A stretch of DNA of 64,000 nucleotides, from positions 1,744,501 to 1,808,500 of the forward strand of contig NZ_CM001240.1 in NCBI RefSeq assembly GCF_000230835.1, written 5' to 3'. Below, in pieces: positions 1-8,749 of this stretch. Origin of the DNA: Clostridium sp. DL-VIII (GTDB lineage Bacteria; Bacillota; Clostridia; Clostridiales; Clostridiaceae). The position numbers and the translations under genes were made by a program. Below the pieces are notes generated by a model. The model worked only from the letters and a program-made list of their open reading frames with translations. It searched no databases and was not told the origin of the DNA. The first letter of the stretch is position 1. Each line of letters begins with the position of its first letter.

Positions 1-2
1 TT

Positions 3-36
3 AATCCGTCTCTTTGTTTAAAGAGACGGATTTTTT
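3..36 (+). terminator. Intrinsic terminator, possibly the end of a T-box leader for argS
   Basis: A 13-bp perfect stem (3-15 with 20-32) closes a GTTT loop and runs into six T residues. The stem core CGTCTCTTT/AAAGAGACG is typical of terminators that end T-box leaders of aminoacyl-tRNA synthetase genes, and argS starts 60 bases later. The part that would carry the T-box itself lies outside the window, so it could equally be the terminator of an upstream gene. Confidence 0.85.
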
Positions 37-95
37 GTTGTAATTTTATTGAAAAGTGTGATTCTATCTAAGATTAAAAAATGAGGAGGGTATTT

Positions 96-1787
96 ATGAA
101 TTATAAAAATAAGATTGCAGAATTAATAAAAACTCAGGTGGAATTAGAGATTGAAGACATCAAAAATTTAATTGAAATACCGCCAAAATCAGAAATGGGA
201 GATTATGCTTTCCCTTGTTTTCAGTTATCAAAAGTCATGAAGAAAGCTCCTAATGTTATAGCAAAAGAACTTAAAGATTTAATTTTGCCAGAAGGCTTTG
301 AAAAAATTGAAAACTTAGGACCATATCTTAACTTTTTTGTTAACAAGGGAATACTTGCAGAGAATATAATTAGCAAAGTCTTAAATGAAGGTGATGAGTT
401 TGGAGCCTCGGATGCTGGGAAAGGAAAGACGGTATGCGTTGAATATTCTTCTCCTAATATAGCTAAACCCTTTCATGTAGGACATTTATCTACTACAGTT
501 ATAGGTAATTCTTTATATAAGATGTTTAAGAAAGAAGGATACAATGTAGTTGGAATAAATCATTTAGGTGATTGGGGAACACAATTTGGAAAACAGATAT
601 CAGCTTATGATAGATGGGTAGATGAAGAGGCACTAAATAAGAATCCAATTGATGAACTTTTAAGAATATACGTTAAATTTCATGAAGAAGCTGAGAAAGA
701 TACAACTCTTGAAGAAGAGGCAAGAGCTAATTTTAAAGCTTTGGAAAATGGTGATGAAAAAGCAATAACTCTTTGGAATAAATTTAGAGAATTAAGCCTA
801 AAAGAATTTGAAAGAATATATGATATTTTAGGAATTAAATTTGATTCTCTAGCAGGTGAGGCATTTTACAATGATAAGATGGATATTCCAGTGAAGGAAT
901 TAAAGAAAAAAGGCCTTCTTGTAGAAAGTAATGGTGCTCAAGTTGTTATGTTAGAAGAATATAATATGCCTCCATGTATAGTGCTTAAAGGGGATGGTGC
1001 ATCAATATATGCAACAAGAGATTTGGCAGCAGCTATATATAGAAAGAAAACTTATGATTTTTACAAATGTATTTATGTAGTTGGAAATCCACAAGCTCTA
1101 CATTTTAAACAAGTATTTAAGGTGCTAGAGCTTGCAGGTCATGAATGGGCTAAAGACTGTGTGCATGTAGGATTTGGATTGGTTAAATTTGCAGATAGAA
1201 AACTTTCAACAAGGAATGGATCAGTTATCTTGCTTGATGATTTACTTCGTGAAGCTGTTACTAAGACAATAGAAATAATAAATGAAAAGAATCCAAATCT
1301 TAATAATAAAGAGGAGGCTGCAAAGAAAATAGGTGTTGGAGCAGTAAAGTTTATGTATCTTAAAAATTCAAGGGATAAAGATATAGTTTTTGATTGGAAA
1401 GAAATATTATCTTTCGATGGAGAAACTGGTCCGTATGTTCAATATTCATATGCTAGAGGGAATAGCATATTAAATAAAGGAAACAAATGTACTGAAACTC
1501 CAAGCTACAGTAAATTATGTTCAAAAGAAGAATTTGAATTGGTTAAGCTTATAGCAGGATTTAATGATGTGATAGTCTTAGCATTAGATAAATTGGAACC
1601 ATCAATATTAACAAGATATATAGTAGAAGTTTCAAAGACTTTTAACAAATTCTATAATGCTCATTCAGTACTGAATTTAGAAGATGAAAAGTTAAAAGCA
1701 GCGAGATTAAATTTAGTAAAAGCAACATTACAAGTTATAAAGAATGGTTTGGATTTGCTTGGGATTGATATAGTGGAAGAAATGTAA
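96..1787 (+). CDS. argS: Arginyl-tRNA synthetase
   Basis: Class I aminoacyl-tRNA synthetase that charges tRNA-Arg with arginine in the cytoplasm. The protein is 563 residues, a normal length for bacterial ArgRS. The HIGH-type motif appears as HVGH at residues 127-130 and the KMSKS-type loop as KLSTRNG at 369-375, matching the KxSTRxG form usual in ArgRS. The N-terminal tRNA-recognition domain covers about residues 1-90 and the C-terminal DALR anticodon-binding domain follows residue 440. An in-frame ATG lies 15 bases upstream, but GAGGAGGG at 83-90 is the ribosome binding site for the ATG at 96. It stands alone, with a nitroreductase gene about 110 bases downstream. Confidence 0.97.
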   Translation: MNYKNKIAELIKTQVELEIEDIKNLIEIPPKSEMGDYAFPCFQLSKVMKKAPNVIAKELKDLILPEGFEKIENLGPYLNFFVNKGILAENIISKVLNEGDEFGASDAGKGKTVCVEYSSPNIAKPFHVGHLSTTVIGNSLYKMFKKEGYNVVGINHLGDWGTQFGKQISAYDRWVDEEALNKNPIDELLRIYVKFHEEAEKDTTLEEEARANFKALENGDEKAITLWNKFRELSLKEFERIYDILGIKFDSLAGEAFYNDKMDIPVKELKKKGLLVESNGAQVVMLEEYNMPPCIVLKGDGASIYATRDLAAAIYRKKTYDFYKCIYVVGNPQALHFKQVFKVLELAGHEWAKDCVHVGFGLVKFADRKLSTRNGSVILLDDLLREAVTKTIEIINEKNPNLNNKEEAAKKIGVGAVKFMYLKNSRDKDIVFDWKEILSFDGETGPYVQYSYARGNSILNKGNKCTETPSYSKLCSKEEFELVKLIAGFNDVIVLALDKLEPSILTRYIVEVSKTFNKFYNAHSVLNLEDEKLKAARLNLVKATLQVIKNGLDLLGIDIVEEM

Positions 1788-1895
1788 AAGCTATACTTTA
1801 TTTGTTTGAGGTGTATATAATTAGCTATAAAATTATATTTTCACCAAGTATAATAAATACTATAAGATAGTAAAAATATTAGTAGGAGAGTTTTT

Positions 1896-2432
1896 ATGGA
1901 AGAATTTTTTGAGTTGATTAATAAGCGGCAGAGCTGCAGAAAATATCTAGATAAATATGTTGAAAAAGAAAAATTAATTAAGTGTATTGAAGCAGCAAGA
2001 ATATCACCATCTGCATGCAATAGCCAGCCATGGCATTTTACAGTAGTAAATAACAAAGAGTTAGCTGCAAAAGTAGCTCTTTGCCTTCAGGATAAGATTA
2101 TGAATAAATTTACTAGTGAGTGTTCAGCATTTATTGTAGTTGTAGAGGAGAGCGGAAATTTAACTTCACGTGCAGGAGCTTTAATAAAGCAGCAGGATTA
2201 TAGATCTGTTGATATTGGAATAGCAACGGAACATATATGCCTTGCAGCAGCAGCACAGGAATTAGGGACCTGCATTTTAGGATGGTTTAATGAAAAAGAA
2301 TTAAAAAAACTTTTAAATATCAGCAAACTAAAAAGAATTAAATTAGTAATAGCTATAGGTTACCCAAAAGATGATAATATAAGGAATAAGGTAAGAAAAA
2401 ATATAAATGAAATTTCAACTTTTATAGAATAA
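1896..2432 (+). CDS. Nitroreductase family protein
   Basis: A 178-residue FMN-dependent nitroreductase-fold protein that would use NAD(P)H to reduce nitro, quinone or similar substrates in the cytoplasm. The N-terminus carries the family signature of a basic patch (RQSCRKY, residues 11-17) followed by ARISPSACNSQPW at about 34-46, which contacts the FMN phosphate and ring. A later stretch, DIGIATEHICLAAAAQELGT, is the typical helix of the family. The start follows AGGAGAG with good spacing. The natural substrate cannot be read from the sequence. A strong terminator follows, so it is probably monocistronic. Confidence 0.9.
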   Translation: MEEFFELINKRQSCRKYLDKYVEKEKLIKCIEAARISPSACNSQPWHFTVVNNKELAAKVALCLQDKIMNKFTSECSAFIVVVEESGNLTSRAGALIKQQDYRSVDIGIATEHICLAAAAQELGTCILGWFNEKELKKLLNISKLKRIKLVIAIGYPKDDNIRNKVRKNINEISTFIE

Positions 2433-2449
2433 GTACTAAGAATTTAAAA

Positions 2450-2486
2450 AACACTATCAATGAAGGTAAAATTGATAGTGTTTTAT
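2450..2486 (+). terminator. Intrinsic terminator after the nitroreductase gene
   Basis: A 12-bp perfect stem (AACACTATCAAT at 2450-2461 with ATTGATAGTGTT at 2471-2482) with a 9-base loop runs into a T-rich tract. Confidence 0.88.
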
Positions 2487-2569
2487 TAGCATTCAGTAAA
2501 ATATATAATTTTTACAGGTGAGAAAACTAATTTAGGCTAATTAACGATTAACAGTTAATAATTTAAATA

Positions 2570-2661
2570 AGAAAAGCTTATAGCTTTCTGAAAAATATAT
2601 ATGAGGTGCGATCTGTTTATTTTATACTGCATAAATATTTGCACCTTACTTAAGCTTTTCT
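2570..2661. repeat. Large intergenic inverted repeat between nitroreductase and HAD genes
   Basis: Outer arms AGAAAAGCTTA (2570-2580) and TAAGCTTTTCT (2651-2661) are perfectly complementary, and inner arms AGGTGC (2604-2609) and GCACCT (2641-2646) are nested inside. Just upstream is a TTAACGATTAACAGTTAA tract like the arms of the repeat family seen in the pur operon, and the AAGAAAAGCT...TAGCTTT block also occurs near 12671. It is probably a diverged member of that family. No T-tract follows, so it is not a terminator. Confidence 0.5.
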
Positions 2662-2712
2662 GAATTGAAAAAATAAAGTATAATGAAATAAGTAAAAAAA
2701 GGATGTGAGATA

Positions 2713-3441
2713 ATGTCAAATATAGGTGCTTTTTTTGATTTAGATGGTACTTTGTACAGAGAAGGTTTGATTACTGAAGTATTTAAAAAAATGGTCAAAT
2801 ATGAGATTATCGGATCCGAAAGATGGTATAATGATTTGAGGCCATATTTCATGAAATGGGACAAAAGGCAGGGAGATTATGATAATTATCTATTAAAGAT
2901 GATAGATATATATGTTGAGTCTATTAAGGGCTTAGAAAAGCATCAAATGGAGTATATAGCAAAAAAAGTTGTAGAACAAAAAGGTGATAGAGTATATACT
3001 TTTACGAGAGATAGAATAAAATGGCACCAGGTTAATAATCACACTTTAATAATAATATCAGGATCACCTTCAGAACTTGTAGGTGAAATGGCAAAAAAAT
3101 ATAAGTTTACAGATTACATAGGTGCAAAATATACTATAGATAAGGATAATATATATACAGGGGATGTTATTCCCATGTGGGATAGTAAAAGTAAAGAAAA
3201 AGCAATAAATGATTTTGTTAAAAGATATGATATAGATTTAAATGAAAGTTATGCATACGGAGATACAGCAGGAGATTATACCATGTTTAAGAGTGTAAAA
3301 CATCCCTATTGTATGAATCCAACCAAAGAACTATTGCAAAAAGTATTAAAAGACAGAGAACTTATAAAGAATGTAAATGTTGTGGTTGAAAGAAAGGATG
3401 TAATATATAACTTGGATATTGAAGATATACAATTCTTATAG
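2713..3441 (+). CDS. HAD-superfamily hydrolase, subfamily IB (SerB-like phosphatase)
   Basis: A 242-residue cytoplasmic phosphatase-type protein. Motif I is FFDLDGTLY with the nucleophile and acid/base aspartates at residues 9 and 11. Motif II is the Ser in ISGSPSE (about residue 115). Motif IV is GDTAGD at 183-188, where the Asp residues bind Mg2+. The helical cap between motifs I and II fits subfamily IB, which includes phosphoserine phosphatase and various lipid-head-group and unknown phosphatases. The substrate is not evident. The next gene starts 14 bases downstream with its own binding site, so the two are probably co-transcribed. Confidence 0.88.
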   Translation: MSNIGAFFDLDGTLYREGLITEVFKKMVKYEIIGSERWYNDLRPYFMKWDKRQGDYDNYLLKMIDIYVESIKGLEKHQMEYIAKKVVEQKGDRVYTFTRDRIKWHQVNNHTLIIISGSPSELVGEMAKKYKFTDYIGAKYTIDKDNIYTGDVIPMWDSKSKEKAINDFVKRYDIDLNESYAYGDTAGDYTMFKSVKHPYCMNPTKELLQKVLKDRELIKNVNVVVERKDVIYNLDIEDIQFL

Positions 3442-3455
3442 GAAAGAGTGATACT

Positions 3456-4217
3456 GTGATTATTCGTGAAAACAAGGTAAAAGTAGAGGAGTATATGGAC
3501 GAGTTTATGATGAAGTCTCAGGATAAGGAATATAATCCAGAAGAAATTATTTTCTTTGATCTTGAGCATTATGTTTATAAAAAGCCCAAATGCATTGGAG
3601 TATTTGGAGCGTGTGAATATGATAAGAAAAAAAACAATATCCTAGTTACTCAATATATGATTGAAGATAGAGATGAGGCAACGAATATACTATATCTTGC
3701 CAAAGACTATTTTATGAGAATGAAACAAAAAGGAAAAAAGGCAATAATCACTTTTTCAGGTAATAATGATTTCACAGTCATTAACTATTTATTCAAAGAA
3801 AATGGAATATATTATGATTTTGATGAGGAATTTGATTCGATTGATATTCAAAAAGAATATGAAAAAAATAAGAAATTATCAATAGGACTTAAGAAATTAG
3901 AAAAAGTTTTTGATATTGTAAGAGAAGGAGAAGTAATCAGCGGTTCTAATTTAGCAAAAACCTTTCATAAGGTTATGAAAGATAAAAATTACTTTAAAAG
4001 AATGCCAGAAGAAAAGATAGAAAAAATACTTCTTTATAATGAGCAGGATGTCATAAACTTATATTATATTTATGTTAATTGGAAAAAATATATGTTTGAA
4101 GAGAATATAGAGCCTGAAGAATTTGAGGAAGAGCTAGAGGAAGAATTAGAAGAAGAATTAGATGATTCAGAGGAATCTGTAGAAAAAGAAGATCAAATAG
4201 ATAATGATTTGAATTAA
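3456..4217 (+). CDS. RNase H-fold protein, YprB-like exonuclease domain
   Basis: A 253-residue protein that matches the YprB RNase H-like exonuclease family (inference from motifs). It shows the DEDD pattern: DLE with acidic residues 35 and 37 (ExoI), FSGNNDF near residue 105 (ExoII), and a Y-x3-D motif, YNEQD, near residue 201 (ExoIII of the DEDDy type). Such domains cut DNA or RNA 3'-5' with two metal ions. The last 40 residues are an acidic tail built from repeats of EEL. The start is GTG, preceded by GGAAAG. It follows the HAD phosphatase gene by 14 bases. The substrate is unknown, and activity is not guaranteed because motif II is only weakly conserved. Confidence 0.75.
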   Translation: MIIRENKVKVEEYMDEFMMKSQDKEYNPEEIIFFDLEHYVYKKPKCIGVFGACEYDKKKNNILVTQYMIEDRDEATNILYLAKDYFMRMKQKGKKAIITFSGNNDFTVINYLFKENGIYYDFDEEFDSIDIQKEYEKNKKLSIGLKKLEKVFDIVREGEVISGSNLAKTFHKVMKDKNYFKRMPEEKIEKILLYNEQDVINLYYIYVNWKKYMFEENIEPEEFEEELEEELEEELDDSEESVEKEDQIDNDLN

Positions 4218-4326
4218 GTATTAATTGTTTAGTAGAAAATAATGAGAAATTAATATAAAATAATGAATAAGTTAGAAGTTGTTAATGTTTTAGTGTGAGC
4301 TTTAAAAATTAATATGTTTATATGAC

Positions 4327-4366
4327 AAGGTTGGAGATCTAAATGAAGATTTCCAACCTTTATTTG
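4327..4366 (+). terminator. Probable terminator after the HAD/RNase H gene pair
   Basis: A 9-bp stem, AAGGTTGGA (4327-4335) with TCCAACCTT (4352-4360), is followed by TATTTG. It lies between convergent genes. The T-tract is short, so strength is uncertain. Confidence 0.6.
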
Positions 4367-4403
4367 ATTGCTGCTTAATATTATTTCAATGAATGAAATT
4401 CTT

Positions 4404-5294
4404 TTACTTTTTATTAGCTACTGTTATTTTAGAGCCATCGGAGGAAATTAACACGGTACCATCTGTATCAGTTCTATAAGTTTTTATATTATGTATACTC
4501 AGAAGTTTTAGAGTATCTTTATTTGGATGATTATAAATATTATCTTTACCTACAGAAATTACTGCAATCGATGGATTGACTTTGTTTAAAAAATCACTAC
4601 TGGTAGATGTCGATGAACCATGGTGGCCAACTTTGAGCACATCAGCACTAATATCACCATTATTATCTAAAATTTCTTTTTCTACATCTTTTTGAGCATC
4701 CCCTGTAAATAGAAAAGAGGTATTGCCATATTGGATCTTTATAACTGGTGAATAGTTGTTTAAATCTTCGTAGGAATCTCTGCAAGGAGAGAATACTGTA
4801 ACTTGTGTATTTGGACCCAGATCGATGGAGTCGGTATCCTTTTTTATTACATTTATTTTTAAATTTTTATCTTTTAAAGCTTCTACCATTTCTTCAAAGG
4901 TTTTTGTTGTAGATTGAACTTTAGGTGCATAAAATTTTAATATATCATAATTTTTTATTACATCAGTCATATTGCCGATATGATCTTCATGGGGATGAGT
5001 TGCTATTACGTAGTCTAATTTATCTAAATTTAAGGAAGATAAATATCTATTAAACTTCTTTTTATCGGATTTAGGTCCTGAGTCTATTAACAAATTTTTA
5101 TTGTTTATTTGAACAAGTATAGAATCTCCTTGACCAACGTCTATGAAATGTACCAGCATTGTTTTAGAATCTATTTTGTTATATTTATTGAAATTTCCTG
5201 CATGGAAATTATAACCTGCAATAATGCTAGAAAGCAGTAATATAGATAAAAAAATGAGCAATTTATTTTTCTTTATTTTAGTTTTTAGATTCAT
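4404..5294 (-). CDS. Exported metallo-beta-lactamase-fold hydrolase, ComEC C-terminal type
   Basis: A 296-residue protein with one N-terminal hydrophobic segment (about residues 12-28) that would anchor or export it. The rest is a metallo-beta-lactamase domain of the type found at the C-terminus of the competence protein ComEC: FIDVGQGDS at 50-58, the metal site HPHEDH at 100-105, TGDA near 198 and GHHGS near 223. No ComEC channel domain is present, so this is the stand-alone form common in clostridia, with probable nuclease or phosphodiesterase activity outside the membrane. The binding site AAGGAGA lies rather far from the ATG. It converges on the upstream RNase H-type gene. Confidence 0.85.
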   Translation of the reverse strand: MNLKTKIKKNKLLIFLSILLLSSIIAGYNFHAGNFNKYNKIDSKTMLVHFIDVGQGDSILVQINNKNLLIDSGPKSDKKKFNRYLSSLNLDKLDYVIATHPHEDHIGNMTDVIKNYDILKFYAPKVQSTTKTFEEMVEALKDKNLKINVIKKDTDSIDLGPNTQVTVFSPCRDSYEDLNNYSPVIKIQYGNTSFLFTGDAQKDVEKEILDNNGDISADVLKVGHHGSSTSTSSDFLNKVNPSIAVISVGKDNIYNHPNKDTLKLLSIHNIKTYRTDTDGTVLISSDGSKITVANKK

Positions 5295-5601
5295 AAAATT
5301 AAAAAGTTCTCCTTGAGTATATAATTTTTTATAATTATTGTATCATTTTAGGTATAATATGGAAATAAAAATAATTTATTTCTTAATATTTTTTATATTT
5401 AACAATAAATAGTATACATATTAAACACGAACAAAACGAAAAAAATAGACTAAAATATTCACTTATTGTTGCTTGAATACTTGTGTTTATATAATTTTGA
5501 AAATTTAAATATATATATTATTCAGGGAAAATAAATATAAAAATTTATATCAAATACATTTTTACTTGATGTATAAATTTTAAAAATGAAGAAAAGTAAG
5601 G

Positions 5602-5629
5602 TTGAATATTGCAAAAAGTGTGATATAAT
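5602..5629 (+). promoter_or_regulatory. Sigma-A promoter for the PEPCK/HPrK-like gene
   Basis: TTGAAT (5602-5607) and TATAAT (5624-5629) are 16 bases apart, with a TG just before the -10 box. Downstream, TGCAATATTT occurs twice (near 5640 and 5661) and a related AATATTGCA overlaps the spacer, which may be a repeated binding site. The rest of the roughly 400-base gap upstream is featureless AT-rich sequence. Confidence 0.7.
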
Positions 5630-5703
5630 TATTTCAATGTGCAATATTTAAAGAAAAATATGCAATATTTTAGTTTAGAAAAATTCATATGGGGGGCAAT
5701 GAT

Positions 5704-7455
5704 ATGAAAAAAGAATTTTCCATGAGCAATGATAAAGTTATGATTAACTTCACAGCAAAGTATTGTAATAATTTTGAAGCTATATTAGAAAGTGATGGAT
5801 TTAGACGAATTTTAGAGGTTTATTTACGAAGAGCTAAAAAGAAAAATTCTATAGCTTATAGATACTTAAATAATTCATTAGATACAGATAGCCTTATAGA
5901 TATTAGAAAAGATTTAACAGTAGTAATAAAATATTTAACAGTTATGAGTACTAAAGAAGTTATGGAAGTTAATGCAGCATACTCAAAATTATTGGAGGAT
6001 CCAGATAAATTCATTGTATTCATAGAAGATTTCTATTTATTCTGGAGAAGACTTGAAAGATATACTATAGTTCATAGATATAGGGTGCAGCAAGGTCTTG
6101 CAGCAGCAGGTTTCACAGAAGCAAATGCAAATTTTTCTACTCTTATATTGCAATTATATAGAAAGATTGAAGAAAATGTTGTAGGATATCAACCAAAGGT
6201 TTATAGACAAATACCAGCAGGCGGAAATGCTTGTATTATGATTCATGAGATGGAATGGGTAAGGCCGAATGGTTATGAAGCATTAGAAGAGATTCCATTT
6301 ATAGATCATATTCTTTTAGAAACACCATTTATAACTTATCCAAAGAAAAATACCAGAGATGGTATGTTTACTGAGATAAAGTATAATCCATTGAAATATG
6401 CTCAAATAAACAAAGAGCATTGGTTCTGTTATCCAGCTAAAATAGGAGGATTACTTACTTTTATTTATTTCCACAGAGATTTTATGGAACATGGTATAAC
6501 TTTATGTAATTTGTTTGAAATGGCAAGAAGTGAAGAAACAAGAGGAAGAAAACCAGATATTATCTATGTATATGGAGCTAAAGATGAAGATGATGAATTA
6601 AAGACAGTATTTTTTGATGATGTTAAAAATGATATAATGCTTGGATATGTAAGTCATTCAGAAAAAATTGATTATTTTGGATACCTTAAAAAGATGACAT
6701 TAACTTTATATAATTTAATCATGATTAAGAGAGAATTTCTTCCAATACATGGTTCTATGGTTAATATTGTGCTAAAGAGTGGAAACGAGGCTAATGTTGT
6801 TATTATGGGAGATAGCGGTGCAGGTAAATCAGAAAGTTTGGAGGCATTTAGGAGTTTAAGTGAAGATTATATTTCTGATATGACAATTATTTTTGATGAT
6901 ATGGGTACCTTTAAAATAGAAGATGGTATTATAAAAGGATATGGAACTGAAATTGGTGCTTTTGTCAGACTAGATGATTTAGATCAGGGATATGCATTTA
7001 AAGAAATGGATAGGAGCATATTTATGAATCCTGATAAAGTCAATGCAAGATTGGTTGTTCCAGTGGCATCATATAAGGAGATAACAAAAGGTTATCCAGT
7101 AGATTTCTTTTTCTATGCCAATAATTATGAGGGGGCAGGAGAAGGAGAGAAATACCTGAATTATTTTAAGACACCAGAGGAAGCAATAAAGGTGTTTAAA
7201 GCTGGAGCAAGAATGGCAAAAGGAACAACTACTGAAGAGGGACTTGTAGAATCATTTTTTGCAAATCCATTTGGACCGGCACAAAAGCAGGATGAGACTA
7301 ATATACTTATTGATAAGTATTTCGATATTATGTTTGAAACAGAGCAAGTTAAAGTTGGACAGATAAGAACCTGCTTAGGGGTAAAGGGCCAAGAAAAAGA
7401 AGGACCAAGAAATGCAGCAATAGAACTATTTGATGAAATAAAGAAACTAAAATAG
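5704..7455 (+). CDS. P-loop kinase-like protein related to HPr kinase and ATP-PEP carboxykinase
   Basis: A 583-residue cytoplasmic protein of unclear function. The first 330 residues match no family I recognise. From about residue 345 it looks like the HPr kinase / PEP carboxykinase superfamily. It has IHGSMV before the P-loop, as in HprK; Walker A GDSGAGKSES at 369-378, close to the GxSGxGKSE of HprK; and a DD metal pair at 398-399. The segment AKGTTTEEGLVESFFANPFGP (about 505-525) resembles the AGTERGVTEP...FGAPF segment of ATP-dependent PEP carboxykinase. The start is the ATG after GGGGGG (5691-5696), not the ATG that contains this box. It is monocistronic, with its own promoter and terminator. 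A nucleotide-dependent kinase or carboxykinase-like role is inference. Confidence 0.6.
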   Translation: MKKEFSMSNDKVMINFTAKYCNNFEAILESDGFRRILEVYLRRAKKKNSIAYRYLNNSLDTDSLIDIRKDLTVVIKYLTVMSTKEVMEVNAAYSKLLEDPDKFIVFIEDFYLFWRRLERYTIVHRYRVQQGLAAAGFTEANANFSTLILQLYRKIEENVVGYQPKVYRQIPAGGNACIMIHEMEWVRPNGYEALEEIPFIDHILLETPFITYPKKNTRDGMFTEIKYNPLKYAQINKEHWFCYPAKIGGLLTFIYFHRDFMEHGITLCNLFEMARSEETRGRKPDIIYVYGAKDEDDELKTVFFDDVKNDIMLGYVSHSEKIDYFGYLKKMTLTLYNLIMIKREFLPIHGSMVNIVLKSGNEANVVIMGDSGAGKSESLEAFRSLSEDYISDMTIIFDDMGTFKIEDGIIKGYGTEIGAFVRLDDLDQGYAFKEMDRSIFMNPDKVNARLVVPVASYKEITKGYPVDFFFYANNYEGAGEGEKYLNYFKTPEEAIKVFKAGARMAKGTTTEEGLVESFFANPFGPAQKQDETNILIDKYFDIMFETEQVKVGQIRTCLGVKGQEKEGPRNAAIELFDEIKKLK

Positions 7456-7475
7456 AATTTATATAATTGAATGAA

Positions 7476-7512
7476 AAAAAGGATTAAGATAATGGAAATC
7501 TTAATCCTTTTT
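7476..7512. terminator. Bidirectional terminator between convergent genes
   Basis: A perfect stem (about 7476-7490 with 7498-7512, core GGATTAAGAT/ATCTTAATCC) is flanked by A6 and T6, so it can act in both directions. It overlaps the last codons of the minus-strand gene. Confidence 0.85.
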
Positions 7513-8277
7513 TAATTTATCTTTCAAAGATTTTAATATACCAGTTAATTGCTTAGAAGAAAGATTTCTTCTTAAATACTTATTATTTATATTGAATTTA
7601 AATTTATTAAAAATAGATTCAAAGGTTCTCATTTTATCTATAGCTTTTTCTTTTGTGAAACTAAATAATATGCTGGGTTTGTCTAATAAAAAGTTAACCG
7701 GTGCAAATTGAAAACAATAGGATAATTTTTCGAATTCTATTAAAGAAGCCAATGTAAAACAAAGATCAATAATAAAATAAACTAAAATTATTGAAATCAG
7801 TATATCGCTAAATGCTATATGAATGTGATTAACAATCCTATTAACGACCGGATGTATTATTTTAATTATTACGACTTCTCCAATTCCCCAAAGTAAAGAA
7901 TATGGCACACAGACTCTTCCATGTAAATTTAGTGGATCCTCAGTATAATCCCACCATTTAGTTTTGAATGTTTTTTCTAACACATATCCCGTGATATACT
8001 CTAAAACTGATGTGAAAAAGGCAGCTAGGAAAAATAATGTAAATATATTATTTTTATAGCCATTAAGAAAAGTTATGAGAAATAAGACACCAAAACCATA
8101 TATTGGGCAAAATGGACCGTATAGAAATCCACGATTGACAAATCTATGTTCAATTTTAAAATAATATATAACTTCGAGACACCAGCCAGCAAAAGAATAA
8201 AATGTAAAGAAATATATTAAATTATAAAAATTAAAATTTAAATTAAAATTTAAATTATGCATCGTGCTCAAATACAT
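7501..8277 (-). CDS. Multi-pass membrane protein, putative ABC-transporter type IV (CmpB) family
   Basis: A 258-residue protein with about five hydrophobic segments. The block YSFAGWCLEVIYY...RGFLYGPFCPIYGFG near residues 28-65, and the later EYITGYVLEKTFKTKWWDYT and LHGRVC..YSLLWG, are the conserved signatures of the family annotated as putative ABC-transporter type IV. No partner ATPase is adjacent and no transport activity has been shown for the family to my knowledge. The C-terminal 50 residues are basic and soluble. The start has GGGAGG five bases upstream. Confidence 0.75.
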   Translation of the reverse strand: MYLSTMHNLNFNLNFNFYNLIYFFTFYSFAGWCLEVIYYFKIEHRFVNRGFLYGPFCPIYGFGVLFLITFLNGYKNNIFTLFFLAAFFTSVLEYITGYVLEKTFKTKWWDYTEDPLNLHGRVCVPYSLLWGIGEVVIIKIIHPVVNRIVNHIHIAFSDILISIILVYFIIDLCFTLASLIEFEKLSYCFQFAPVNFLLDKPSILFSFTKEKAIDKMRTFESIFNKFKFNINNKYLRRNLSSKQLTGILKSLKDKLKKD

Positions 8278-8363
8278 GCCTACCTCCCAGTAAAAAATAA
8301 TAAGTATTTATAGTTTATTATATTATATATCAAATTGTGCACAAAAAATATTAATTTAAAATT

Positions 8364-8430
8364 AAAAATTCCTTATAACATATTTAAGAAATCCTTAATG
8401 AAAGATTCTCTGTATGTTAAAGGAATTTTT
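8364..8430 (-). terminator. Terminator-like long hairpin after the DUF378 gene
   Basis: Arms at 8364-8382 and 8413-8430 pair over about 17 bp with one bulged base. Read on the minus strand the stem ends in TTTTTAATTTT, so it can terminate the DUF378 transcript. The 30-base loop contains an AAATCC...GGATTTC-like stem as seen in the dispersed repeats. Confidence 0.65.
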
Positions 8431-8471
8431 AATGTAAATAATATTTAGAATGTATTAAACATTATTAATAA

Positions 8472-8669
8472 CTAATGAGCCCTTTCTTTCATAAAGAAAG
8501 AAATAGAATATATACTGGCGATTCCAACTAAAGAATAAATTATTCTAGATAGTAGAGATAAGGTTCCAAAAATTGAATCTACTAAATTAAATTGGAAAAG
8601 TCCAACTAAACCCCAGTTTATACCACCTATAATTACTAATATAAGTACAATAGTATCTAAAAGTTTCAT
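8472..8669 (-). CDS. DUF378 family small membrane protein
   Basis: A 65-residue protein with two transmembrane helices. It carries the DUF378 signature GGINWGLVGLFQFNLVDSIFG near residues 16-36 and a second helix ending just before the basic C-terminus. The function of the family is unknown. The start is the ATG preceded by AAGGAGT; an upstream in-frame ATG has no binding site. It lies 80 bases after the Lrp-type regulator on the same strand and may share its transcript. Confidence 0.85.
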   Translation of the reverse strand: MKLLDTIVLILVIIGGINWGLVGLFQFNLVDSIFGTLSLLSRIIYSLVGIASIYSISFFMKERAH

Positions 8670-8749
8670 ATATGAACACTCCTTATTTATAATATATAGG
8701 TAGTATGTATACAAAAAGATATTTTTATTCTATAAATTCAATAAAATTT

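Noticed and set aside
1841..2056. Minus-strand open frame over the start of the nitroreductase gene
   Set aside because: It has no binding site and lies opposite a well-supported gene; such shadow frames are common here.
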